DNA of 7,720 nt from Cyanobacteria bacterium UBA11370 (GCA_003486645.1 DNGI01000299.1:1-7720), one strand, 5' to 3'. Positions 1-6,294 are shown, counted from the stretch's first letter. The notes: generated by a model not told the origin, from the sequence alone. Made by a program: numbers and translations.

Positions 1-61
1 TACCCCATCCGTTGCCACATCTGTTACATCCGTTACCCCATCCGTTGCCACAAACATACTA
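1..61. repeat. 33-bp-period direct repeat at window edge
   Basis: A 19-bp sequence beginning TACCCCATCCG occurs exactly at 1-19 and again at 34-52, a 33-bp period. It is built from shorter CATCYGTTRC-like units of 12, 9 and 12 bp. Because 33 is a multiple of three, translated frames stay open through the repeat on both strands. On the minus strand an ATG at 55-57 lies 4 nt past the kinase stop and reads off the window edge as a Val/Ala/Thr/Asp-rich peptide with no Shine-Dalgarno sequence. On the plus strand frame 2 is open until TAA at 77-79. Neither reading can be confirmed from this window. Confidence 0.6.
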
Positions 62-2011
62 TCAGGAAGCGATCGCTAATTCTGGATGGATGGGTAGAGT
101 AATCACAAATTCCGTTCCCTCACCTAACTTAGAATTAACCTTAATTTGTCCCTGATGTTTTTGGATAATTTGAGAGCAAATTGACAGGCCTAAACCTGTC
201 CCTTTACCAACGTCTTTGGTTGTGAAAAAGGGTTCAAAAATCTGGCTGATAGCTTGAGAAGATATGCCACCACCATTATCTTGAATTCGCACACTAATTT
301 GATTCGGTTCCACCTTTTGAGTCTGAATTACGATTTGTTTATTGGGTTGCTCTGGTTGGGATTGCAAGGCATCAATACTATTTTGAAGAATATTCATGAA
401 TACCTGGTTCAGTTGGGTTGGATAACACTCAATTAAGGGCAAATCGCCATAGTCCTTAATGATTTCAATGCCCTGTTTGAGCTGGTGATTGAGAATTAAC
501 AGGGTGCTTTCGATGCCTTGATTGAGATTAACTTCTTGCATCTCCTTTCCATCTAGGCGATAGAAGTTGCGAAGAGATAGAATAAGCTGACAAATGCGCT
601 CAGTACCCATTTTCATTGAGGACAGAATTTTCGGGAGATCCTCAACGAGAAAGTCAAGTTCAATCCCTTGACTATAATCAGTAATAACAGGATTTGGGTT
701 AGGGTATTCTTGTTGGTAAAGATGGACTAATTCGAGCAACTCTTCGATATAATCGTTAGCGTATTTAATGTTATTGGAAATAAAGTTAATTGGGTTATTG
801 ATTTCATGAGAAATACCTGCTACCAAATGACCAAGGCTAGACATCTTTTCGGTTTGAACGAGTTGAGATTGAGTTTGCTGGAGATTATGTAACGTTTGGT
901 TTAGTTCAGCGTGGGTTTGTAAGAGTTGCTGATTCTTTTGCTCTAGTTCTTGAGTGCGCTCAAAAACCCGTTGTTCCAACGTTTGGCGAGCAAGTTCCAG
1001 TTGTTGAGTGTACTGTGCTACTCGCTGCATGAGTGTGTTGAGGGAAATAGTTAACACTCCAATTTCATCTTCTGTAGTTACGGGAACTTGTCGATGAAAA
1101 TTAGCGTCTTGGGTTACTTGCTGGGCTATAGTTGTGACGGCTTGAATGGGTTGAGAAATCGCCCGACTCGTGTAGATAGCTAGAAGCGTTGCCAGTCCAA
1201 CTGACAAGGCAATGCTCCCGGCAATAATCTCAACTCGAATCACTTGTGCAGTCCTATAATGCTGTTCGGCTAGTTCGTACTCGATGTAAGCCCAGTGCGT
1301 CACACCACTGAGATCATCTATGAGGTGATTAATTTGAAGAGGCAAAGAACCAGTATTGCAATTCACAAGGAGTTGGTGTACCACTTCAACCTTTTCTGGC
1401 TTCAAAGAAAACGGCTCAATTTGTTTCGTGATTTCTGTTGCTTCCCCTAAGTAGGCTTTTATAGAACCTTCATGATGTTCCAAAATGTGTTTTATCCTCT
1501 CCGCCTCACCAGGTAACTCTTCGATTTCAGAATTTTTTGTATTCCCTTCAGTGGATTTGAATTCAAACCACACCCTTTCGAGTTCAACCGCATACTTCAA
1601 CAAATCAGAACGCTCTTGCTGTAACTGTTTCGGCTTGTCCAACACAAAAATTAACTGTTGTTTGTGTGTCCGTGTCTGTAGGAGTGCTGCTTGCAAACGA
1701 GTTATCAAATGTATTTCTTCCAAAGCATCTTCTTCTAGCTCCCTAGCCTGTTGTTGATAGTACTCTGCAATTAAGATCCCAGCCGTTGTTCCGACAACCG
1801 GAATACTCAGGATAACAGCATACCCACAGATAATTTTTCTCCGAATCTTTAGGCGGCGAGTTACCCTTTGAATTCGGTTGACGATCAAAAAGTTCAAGGG
1901 TAAAAAATTGTTAACTCGTTGTCGAAGGATTCCTAACTTATGCTTCCAAAACATAATTTTAATCATTCCCTCAAAGGCGCAATGATAAACTAATCGGTAT
2001 TCAAGTTGCAT
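62..2011 (-). CDS. Membrane sensor histidine kinase (HAMP, coiled coil, HisKA, HATPase)
   Basis: This is a two-component sensor kinase that autophosphorylates a histidine and passes the phosphate to a response regulator; none lies in the window. Residues run as follows: a basic N-terminus (RRLKIRRK near 52-59), TM1 about 61-82, a helical extracytoplasmic sensor region about 83-257, TM2 about 258-280, HAMP about 281-333, and a Gln/Glu-rich coiled coil about 335-390. The H-box SLGHLVAGISHEINNP has phospho-acceptor His402. The ATPase domain shows N-box Asn540/Asn544, G1 DNGGG at 578-582, FEPFFTTK at 592-599 and G2 GKGTGLGLS at 602-610. All catalytic boxes are intact. There is no PAS, GAF or receiver domain. 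The sensor region looks like a four-helix bundle but I cannot name a ligand. The ATG at 2011 has no Shine-Dalgarno sequence; Met16 (1964-1966) and Met20 (1952-1954) are alternatives, with GAGGGA just ahead of Met16. Confidence 0.95.
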   Translation of the reverse strand: MQLEYRLVYHCAFEGMIKIMFWKHKLGILRQRVNNFLPLNFLIVNRIQRVTRRLKIRRKIICGYAVILSIPVVGTTAGILIAEYYQQQARELEEDALEEIHLITRLQAALLQTRTHKQQLIFVLDKPKQLQQERSDLLKYAVELERVWFEFKSTEGNTKNSEIEELPGEAERIKHILEHHEGSIKAYLGEATEITKQIEPFSLKPEKVEVVHQLLVNCNTGSLPLQINHLIDDLSGVTHWAYIEYELAEQHYRTAQVIRVEIIAGSIALSVGLATLLAIYTSRAISQPIQAVTTIAQQVTQDANFHRQVPVTTEDEIGVLTISLNTLMQRVAQYTQQLELARQTLEQRVFERTQELEQKNQQLLQTHAELNQTLHNLQQTQSQLVQTEKMSSLGHLVAGISHEINNPINFISNNIKYANDYIEELLELVHLYQQEYPNPNPVITDYSQGIELDFLVEDLPKILSSMKMGTERICQLILSLRNFYRLDGKEMQEVNLNQGIESTLLILNHQLKQGIEIIKDYGDLPLIECYPTQLNQVFMNILQNSIDALQSQPEQPNKQIVIQTQKVEPNQISVRIQDNGGGISSQAISQIFEPFFTTKDVGKGTGLGLSICSQIIQKHQGQIKVNSKLGEGTEFVITLPIHPELAIAS

Positions 2012-2172
2012 TATGGAGGAAGTAAGTTAGATGGCAGATGACAGAAGAATTAAGAGTTTTTTTCTCATCGCCAAGCTATGAATTTAAAAGCACATCAGCC
2101 TATAGCCTTTCTCAAAGGGATGAGGTGCAGTGAATTTTCTTCCCTACTCCCTAAAACCCACGACGAAACCCT

Positions 2173-2321
2173 CTCATACAATTGAGAACTGCTATTATAA
2201 TCTATTACGAAGTTACATTTATATGTAGTACTTTCTTTTCGTTTTGTTCCCAAGAAAGTAGGTTGGGTCGAGATCGCAAGGCTCAACTCCCATAAAATAT
2301 AGCGGTTGTCATACTCATGAG
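2173..2321. mobile_element. Possible MITE-like palindromic element
   Basis: The ends are imperfect inverted repeats: 2173-2195 and the reverse complement of 2299-2321 match at 16 of 23 positions, sharing CTCAT at one end and GCTAT at the other. Inside is a perfect 9-bp hairpin, TACTTTCTT at 2229-2237 pairing with AAGAAAGTA at 2252-2260, followed by a degenerate GTTGGG/CTCAAC stem (2262-2267 with 2282-2287). A third copy of the end motif lies at 2490-2512 and matches the left end at 19 of 23. There is no transposase and no clear target-site duplication, so the mobile nature is inference. Confidence 0.4.
2229..2260. repeat. Perfect 9-bp hairpin
   Basis: TACTTTCTT (2229-2237) and AAGAAAGTA (2252-2260) are perfect inverted repeats around a 14-nt loop. 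Neither strand has a T-run after the stem, so it is not a standard intrinsic terminator. It sits at the centre of the MITE-like stretch. Confidence 0.6.
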
Positions 2322-2443
2322 GTACAAATTTCTAGGTTTTAGGGAGTGGGGAGTGGGGAAGAAAATGCAACTGTATAGCACTACGCATTGAGGTTAGGAC
2401 ATCCTTAATTGCTGAAACTATTGAGATTTTATAGGCTTTTACC

Positions 2444-2485
2444 TTCTGCCCTCTGCCCTCTGCCCTCTGCCCTCTGCCTTCTGCT
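2444..2485. repeat. CTCTGCC heptamer tandem array
   Basis: Six consecutive 7-bp units: TTCTGCC, four exact CTCTGCC, then TTCTGCT. This is the short tandemly repeated repetitive (STRR) class of heptamer known from filamentous cyanobacteria. It is non-coding; the open frame it creates on the plus strand is a Leu/Cys/Pro/Ser low-complexity artefact. Confidence 0.9.
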
Positions 2486-2515
2486 GTACCTCACCCATTT
2501 GAGAAATGCTATAGA

Positions 2516-2548
2516 TGTTGCGTGTCGCTTCTCTCAACCCAACCTACA
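2516..2548. repeat. REP-like palindrome abutting the SUI1 stop
   Basis: GTTGCGT (2517-2523) pairs with ACCCAAC (2537-2543), six of seven positions, around a 13-nt loop. It ends CAACCCAACCTAC, the end of a palindrome family I recognise as abundant in cyanobacteria. A second, decayed copy in the opposite orientation lies at 2260-2292 (GTAGGTTGGGT). It starts one base past the SUI1 stop codon, so it would be transcribed as the 3' end of that mRNA and may stabilise it or help end it, although no U-tract follows. Confidence 0.55.
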
Positions 2549-2549
2549 G

Positions 2550-2918
2550 CTATCCGCCACCAATTTTTGCCTTATATCCCAACTGGGTGAGAATTTGCAC
2601 TAACTTCTGAGTATGATCGCCTTGAATTTCCAGAGTATCGTCCTTAACTGTTCCACCGCTACCACATTGAGTTTTAAGCTGTTTAAGTAACTTCGCTAAC
2701 GTTTCCGGTTGACACTGAAACCCTGTAATCACCGTCACCGTTTTACCCTTACGTCCCTTCCGTGAAGCTTGGACTCGTAAATTTTGTTGATTCGGTGGGA
2801 GTTCCTGAATAGGACGTTCTACAGCGGGATTGCTGTCCCCACCAAATTCGCGGTAGACAGCGCGATCGCTTGATGGATTGGATTGAGAAGAGTGGGATTT
2901 GGATTTTGATGAGGTCAT
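2550..2918 (-). CDS. yciH: SUI1/YciH-family translation initiation factor (eIF1-like)
   Basis: A 122-residue cytoplasmic protein of the SUI1/eIF1 fold. Eukaryotic and archaeal eIF1 act on the small ribosomal subunit in start-codon selection; bacterial YciH homologues have been linked to initiation fidelity, but their role is less settled. The hallmark region is complete: RKGRKGKTVTVITGF near residues 53-67, CGSGGTVK near 85-92 and LEIQGDH near 96-102, with a C-terminal helix and a GGG tail. The first 45 residues are Ser/Pro-rich and look disordered, which is usual for the family. The ATG at 2918 is preceded by AAGG 11 nt upstream, and a TATAAG sequence (minus strand, 2946-2951) could be a -10 box. 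It is divergent from the NACHT gene and 538 bp from the kinase, so it is probably monocistronic. Confidence 0.93.
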   Translation of the reverse strand: MTSSKSKSHSSQSNPSSDRAVYREFGGDSNPAVERPIQELPPNQQNLRVQASRKGRKGKTVTVITGFQCQPETLAKLLKQLKTQCGSGGTVKDDTLEIQGDHTQKLVQILTQLGYKAKIGGG

Positions 2919-3041
2919 ATCTTAAATTACCTTAATAATTGTTTACTTATAGTCCTTCATTTTATTGATTCTACCTATACCAAGTCTAAATGAAGCATCA
3001 AATCTTCTATTCCCCACTCCCCACTCGTCACTTCCCATTTA

Positions 3042-3053
3042 ATGCGATCGCAT
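3042..3053. repeat. HIP1 palindrome (extended, intergenic)
   Basis: ATGCGATCGCAT is a perfect 12-bp palindrome containing the octamer GCGATCGC. It is the only one of the seven HIP1 copies in the window that is intergenic; the others fall within coding sequence, including one that overlaps the start codon at 7183-7185. Confidence 0.85.
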
Positions 3054-3088
3054 ACCTTAATATTTTTAGTACGCGCCCTGCCAGAGGA

Positions 3089-3094
3089 TATAAT
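3089..3094 (+). promoter_or_regulatory. Candidate -10 box for the NACHT gene
   Basis: A perfect TATAAT occurs 171 nt upstream of the NACHT start codon. It lies within an inverted repeat GATAT (3087-3091) and ATATC (3098-3102). No good -35 box is visible about 17 nt upstream. A nearer alternative is GATAAT at 3238-3243. In AT-rich spacer DNA either could arise by chance. Confidence 0.25.
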
Positions 3095-3107
3095 TTAATA
3101 TCATAAG

Positions 3108-3158
3108 CCATTAATCATTAGTCATTGGTCATTAGTTATTTGTAATCACCAATGAGTA
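3108..3158. repeat. TCATTAG heptamers forming a 16-bp hairpin
   Basis: Heptamers run from 3108: CCATTAA, TCATTAG, TCATTGG, TCATTAG, TTATTTG. The segment 3119-3134 pairs with 3143-3158 at 14 of 16 positions around the 8-nt loop GTTATTTG (3135-3142), with TCATTGGT/ACCAATGA as the perfect core. There is no T-tract on either strand. It lies between the distant TATAAT candidate and the NACHT gene, so it could sit in that gene's leader transcript. Confidence 0.6.
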
Positions 3159-3223
3159 ATATCAATGGGATTTAAATTAAATTTCAATTCTCATCTGTCC
3201 AACTCAAAATAATAGTTCTACTC

Positions 3224-3239
3224 TCTCTACGATTAGAGA
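3224..3239 (+). promoter_or_regulatory. Short hairpin ahead of the NACHT ribosome binding site
   Basis: TCTCTA (3224-3229) and TAGAGA (3234-3239) form a perfect 6-bp stem with a 4-nt loop, 13 nt before the AAAGGG Shine-Dalgarno sequence. It overlaps a possible GATAAT -10 element (3238-3243). It could be an operator or a leader hairpin; both roles are guesses from position. Confidence 0.3.
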
Positions 3240-3252
3240 TAATTTTAACTAA

Positions 3253-3258
3253 AAAGGG
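3253..3258 (+). promoter_or_regulatory. Shine-Dalgarno sequence of the NACHT gene
   Basis: AAAGGG lies 7 nt before the ATG at 3266. This supports that start codon. It is the clearest ribosome binding site in the window. Confidence 0.7.
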
Positions 3259-3265
3259 TAGCGTT

Positions 3266-6124
3266 ATGATCACTCATCGCCATTTGGATACAGAGGAATC
3301 CCAGCAACGAGGATTAGACTCCTATCAAATAGCTGTCTGTGAATTCTTGACGGATATTGAAGAGCATTTTAAATATAAAATTATCTTACATTCCCAACAA
3401 CCCATTCGGCGCAAAGACCTCTATATTCCCATTCAAGTAACTCTAGAACGAAACTATCGCCATGAAGTCGAAACCTTTTGGGGATATGCTGAATCCGAAG
3501 CTGAACTCAAACACGCTTATACGATCAAAAGCCGCAAGGTTGATTTTAAACGAAATCAAGTCCCTTGGGAAGAAGCTAAAAAACAGCATCACAAAATTAT
3601 GGTTTTAGCCGATCCAGGGATGGGAAAAAGTGCCTTATTAAGGAGAGAAGTAGCGTTAACGGCTGCGGTCGAAAAAGAGAAACTCTTATCCTACAAAAAA
3701 ACAGTCGATGATGTCATTTTTCCGCTTTTCATTCGTCTAGCTGATCTGGATGAAGCAGAAGTTGAAATTAACGAAGCCATTCCCCTATTGGTTCAGCGAG
3801 ACTATCCTAAAACTTGGACAGATATTCAACCCTTATTAAAAGAAAAATTAATTACGGGGAAATGTTTATTACTGTTAAATGCTCTGGATGAAGTCCCCAA
3901 AGCCAATCGGAATCGATTAGCTGAAAAAATTAACCGATTTTTGGAAAATTATCCATGTCCCGTAATCTGTGCATCCCGAATTGTTGGGTATGGCGGTGCT
4001 TTTATTAAAGGAGCAAAAGAAGTCGAAATTGTGCCGTTGAGCCAACCGCAAATCGAGCAGTTTATTGAAATTTGGTTTAAGTACGCCGCTAGCGATCGCC
4101 ATCAGAATTCCGCCCAAGGACTGATTGCAGAACTCCTGCAAAAACCTCAACTTCGGGGTTTAGCGAAAAATCCTCGCCTCTTATATCTCCTGTGTAGCTT
4201 GTATCAAGAAAAAGAATTAACTTTACCAGCCCGACGATGCCAGATTTATCAAAAAACAGTGGATTATTTGTTAAGTAAATGGAATCTTCACCAAGCATCG
4301 CAATCAGACGAGACACTTCAAGCAAAAATTCAATTATTGGAGACTCTAGCCTATCAATTTACCTGTCAAGGGAAAGATATTTTTTCCGGTGATGAACTGA
4401 AACACCAGATTGGAGAGTATCTACAAAGCGATCGCCCGAATTCCAACTTAAACCCTTACACCGCCGAAGAACTCTTAGCTGAACTATCCGGAGAAAATGG
4501 CATCCTGCACAAATTAACCAAGGAAAGCCACCGATACGTCTTTATTCACCGGATGACTCAGGATTACTTAACCGCTTGCTATTTAAAACGAGCAATTCAA
4601 AATAATTCCACTCAAGGAATAGCCTTAGCTAAAGACCATTTCTGGGACTACGACTGGCATCAACCGTTAAGTTTATTGGCGGGATTAATGGATAATCCGA
4701 TTCCTTTACTCGATGCGATCTATCGAGAGAAAGATGATATCTTTTCAACGTTGTTATTATTAGCAGGTCGGGCTATTGCTGAATGTGAAGAACAATCTCA
4801 TCCGTTAATTAGAGAGATTATCGACAAGATCTATGAGTTGTGGCATACCTACCCCTTTGTGGGTTTCATTGAATCAACAGTAGTCGCACTGGGTCAAACC
4901 CATTTCCAAATGTTACATCAGTTACAAAAAGAATTAGATGAAAAGCATTACTATACTCGTAAGGATTTTGTCGCCGCTTTAATTGCCACATTAGGTCAAA
5001 TTGGCAGTCCCCAAGCCGTAGAAACATTAACCTACGCCTTAAATCAAGGACCTTGGTACGTGAGAGGAGAAGCCGCCGCCGCCTTGGGTCGAATTGGCAT
5101 TTCCCAAGCGATTAAAGCCTTAATTTCTACCTTACACGATGAAGATACAATTGTTAGAGGACAAGCCGCCGAAGCGTTAGGACGAATTGGTGGTTCTGCC
5201 GCCGTACAAGGGTTAATTCTCGCCCTTCATGATCAGGATAGCTATGTTAGAGGAGAAGCCGCTGTCGCCTTAGCCCAGATTGGCACTCCCGAAGCCGTCG
5301 AGGAATTAGTTAAAGTTCTCAACCATCCTGATAATTTCGTTCGTTGGGAAGCAACAGGCGCTTGTCGAATTGGCACGTCCCCGGTAGTCCAGGCATTAAT
5401 TCAAGCCCTGCATCACCAACAGAATACCATTCGGGAGGAAGCCGCTGTTGTCTTAGGTCGGATTGCCAGTTCTCAAGCCCTGGAAGCCTTAATTCCCGCA
5501 CTCCGAGATGAGGATAGGGTGGTTCGAGAAGAAGCCGCAGAAGCCTTAGCGAGGGCAGGCAATCCCCAAACCCTAGAGGTGTTAATTCCTGCACTCCGAG
5601 ATGAAGATAGTATCGTTAGAGAAGAAGCCGCCGTTGCATTAGGTCGGATCGGCAGTCCTCAAGCCTTGGAAGCCTTGATCAGCGCACTTCACGACGAAGA
5701 TAGCCAGGTGAGAAAGCAGGTAGTGGAAGCATTAGGAGAAATTGGTGGGACTTCAGCCCTCAATGCCCTAATCCCCATGCTTCAGGACAAAGACGGGGAT
5801 ATCAGAGGGGCAGCCGCCGCCGCATTAGGTCAAATTGGCAGTTCCCCAGCGTTAAAATTATTAATTCCCTTGCTTCAGGATCAGGATTGGTTTGTGAGGG
5901 AACAAGCGGCTGTAGCGTTGAGTCGGATTGGAACCTCAGAAACCTTAGAAAAGTTACTCCAACTGCCGACAAAAGACATTTATCGCCCTGAAATTTTTGC
6001 TCTCATTCGGACGCTAGCGGTGCGATTTAGCCGAGAACGACTACCCTTAATTCCCGTTTATCCAGAGTTAATTGGGTCGTTTGGTTTTGTGAGGCGGTTG
6101 GGGCGGAAATGGTGTTTTGCTTAA
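3266..6124 (+). CDS. NACHT NTPase with C-terminal HEAT repeats
   Basis: A 952-residue soluble STAND-type NTPase: a sensor-oligomeriser switched by nucleotide. Residues 1-109 are a helical region with a DLYIPIQVTLER segment at 51-62. The P-loop is ADPGMGKS at 115-122. Walker B is LLLLNALDEV at 201-210, with Asn205 where Asp is usual; Asp208 and Glu209 are kept. A sensor-1-like ICASR sits at 234-238, and a winged-helix-like end FIHRMTQDYL at 426-435. From about 568 to 900 there are eleven HEAT repeats of 31 residues marked by VRxEAAxALGRIG. A basic tail of about 50 residues follows. No nuclease, TIR, protease or membrane effector is recognisable. Some bacterial NACHT proteins defend against phage, others are regulatory; the HEAT array would be the ligand sensor. 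It appears to be a single-gene unit with double stop TAA-TAG. Confidence 0.93.
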   Translation: MITHRHLDTEESQQRGLDSYQIAVCEFLTDIEEHFKYKIILHSQQPIRRKDLYIPIQVTLERNYRHEVETFWGYAESEAELKHAYTIKSRKVDFKRNQVPWEEAKKQHHKIMVLADPGMGKSALLRREVALTAAVEKEKLLSYKKTVDDVIFPLFIRLADLDEAEVEINEAIPLLVQRDYPKTWTDIQPLLKEKLITGKCLLLLNALDEVPKANRNRLAEKINRFLENYPCPVICASRIVGYGGAFIKGAKEVEIVPLSQPQIEQFIEIWFKYAASDRHQNSAQGLIAELLQKPQLRGLAKNPRLLYLLCSLYQEKELTLPARRCQIYQKTVDYLLSKWNLHQASQSDETLQAKIQLLETLAYQFTCQGKDIFSGDELKHQIGEYLQSDRPNSNLNPYTAEELLAELSGENGILHKLTKESHRYVFIHRMTQDYLTACYLKRAIQNNSTQGIALAKDHFWDYDWHQPLSLLAGLMDNPIPLLDAIYREKDDIFSTLLLLAGRAIAECEEQSHPLIREIIDKIYELWHTYPFVGFIESTVVALGQTHFQMLHQLQKELDEKHYYTRKDFVAALIATLGQIGSPQAVETLTYALNQGPWYVRGEAAAALGRIGISQAIKALISTLHDEDTIVRGQAAEALGRIGGSAAVQGLILALHDQDSYVRGEAAVALAQIGTPEAVEELVKVLNHPDNFVRWEATGACRIGTSPVVQALIQALHHQQNTIREEAAVVLGRIASSQALEALIPALRDEDRVVREEAAEALARAGNPQTLEVLIPALRDEDSIVREEAAVALGRIGSPQALEALISALHDEDSQVRKQVVEALGEIGGTSALNALIPMLQDKDGDIRGAAAAALGQIGSSPALKLLIPLLQDQDWFVREQAAVALSRIGTSETLEKLLQLPTKDIYRPEIFALIRTLAVRFSRERLPLIPVYPELIGSFGFVRRLGRKWCFA
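4967..5965 (+). repeat. 93-bp in-frame repeats encoding the HEAT array
   Basis: Repeats of 31 codons, with VR or IR starting at residues 599, 630, 661, 692, 722, 753, 784, 815, 846 and 877, preceded by a weaker copy from about 568. The spacing is 31 every time except 692 to 722, which is 30. Neighbouring repeats at 753 and 784 share long DNA identity around GCACTCCGAGATGA, a sign of recent duplication or gene conversion. The consensus resembles the PBS-lyase type HEAT repeat common in cyanobacteria. Confidence 0.85.
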
Positions 6125-6294
6125 TAGCAAAAATTAGGAGTTAGTTTAGTAATGGCTAATGGCTAATAGCCTTGAAAATCTCCCTCCCCACTCCCCCTCT
6201 CATAAGCTGTCACGCCTTTAAATTGGGTATCAGTAGCGACCAAGATGGTCGCACTACAAGGATTCTGTAATTATTGACAATAAGGTTTAAATGA
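6125..6294. other. Spacer between convergent genes with heptamers
   Basis: 170 bp between the stops of the NACHT and DsbA-like genes. It contains an ATGGCTA heptamer pair (6152-6165, then ATAGCC), a C-rich CCCCACTCCCC tract near 6186-6196 and the palindrome at 6236-6252. No coding sequence is seen. Confidence 0.6.
6236..6252. terminator. Short palindrome between convergent genes
   Basis: GCGACCA (6236-6242) and TGGTCGC (6246-6252) form a perfect 7-bp GC-rich stem around AGA, flanked by GTA and ACTAC. It belongs to a GCGA/TCGC palindrome type that I recognise as dispersed in cyanobacteria. Its position between two converging stops suggests a bidirectional terminator, but neither strand has a clear T-run, so this role is inference. 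Confidence 0.35.

Larger units (their letters stand above)
2134..2366. repeat. Long inverted repeat, arms differ by one heptamer
   Basis: The left arm, 2134-2158, starts ATTTTCTTCCC and ends CTAAAACC. The reverse complement of 2335-2366 has the same ends. The only differences are one T/C change and that the right arm carries two CACTCCC heptamers where the left carries one TACTCCC. About 176 bp lie between the arms and contain the MITE-like element at 2173-2321. The one-heptamer length difference is what strand slippage in the G-rich repeat would produce. Confidence 0.7.
2012..2549. other. Repeat-filled intergenic spacer, no convincing gene
   Basis: This 538-bp spacer separates the kinase start from the SUI1 stop. 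It begins with degenerate heptamers GATGGCA/GATGACA (2030-2043) upstream of the kinase. It then holds a pair of long inverted arms (2134-2158 and 2335-2366), a MITE-like palindromic stretch (2173-2321), a CTCTGCC heptamer array (2444-2485) and a REP-like palindrome touching the SUI1 stop (2516-2548). A 63-codon minus-strand frame (2095-2286) and a 64-codon plus-strand frame (2409-2603) consist of these repeats and are not supported as genes. Confidence 0.7.
2919..3265. other. Divergent intergenic region with repeats and promoters
   Basis: This 347-bp spacer lies between the SUI1 start and the NACHT start and must carry both promoters. It contains GTGGGGA-type heptamers on the minus strand (3011-3026), a HIP1 site inside a 12-bp palindrome ATGCGATCGCAT (3042-3053), a TCATTAG heptamer run overlapping a long hairpin (3108-3158), and a small hairpin just before the NACHT ribosome binding site (3224-3239). 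No coding sequence is seen. Confidence 0.7.

Noticed and set aside
1485..1757. Cys/Ser-rich plus-strand frame inside the kinase
   Set aside because: Antisense shadow of a clearly conserved sensor kinase; composition is an artefact of the opposite strand.
2095..2286. 63-codon minus-strand gene
   Set aside because: It lies across the inverted repeats and MITE-like stretch, has no family resemblance and no Shine-Dalgarno sequence.
2409..2603. 64-codon plus-strand gene
   Set aside because: Its body is the translated CTCTGCC heptamer array and it runs antisense into the SUI1 gene.
62..2918. Kinase and SUI1 gene as one operon
   Set aside because: They share strand, but 538 bp of repeat-filled DNA lies between them, including palindromes right after the SUI1 stop.
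5319..5594. Leu/Pro/Arg-rich minus-strand frame within the HEAT repeats
   Set aside because: Antisense shadow of the in-frame 93-bp repeats.
6236..6252. Confident rho-independent terminator
   Set aside because: The stem is good but no T-run follows on either strand, so it is listed only as a low-confidence terminator candidate.
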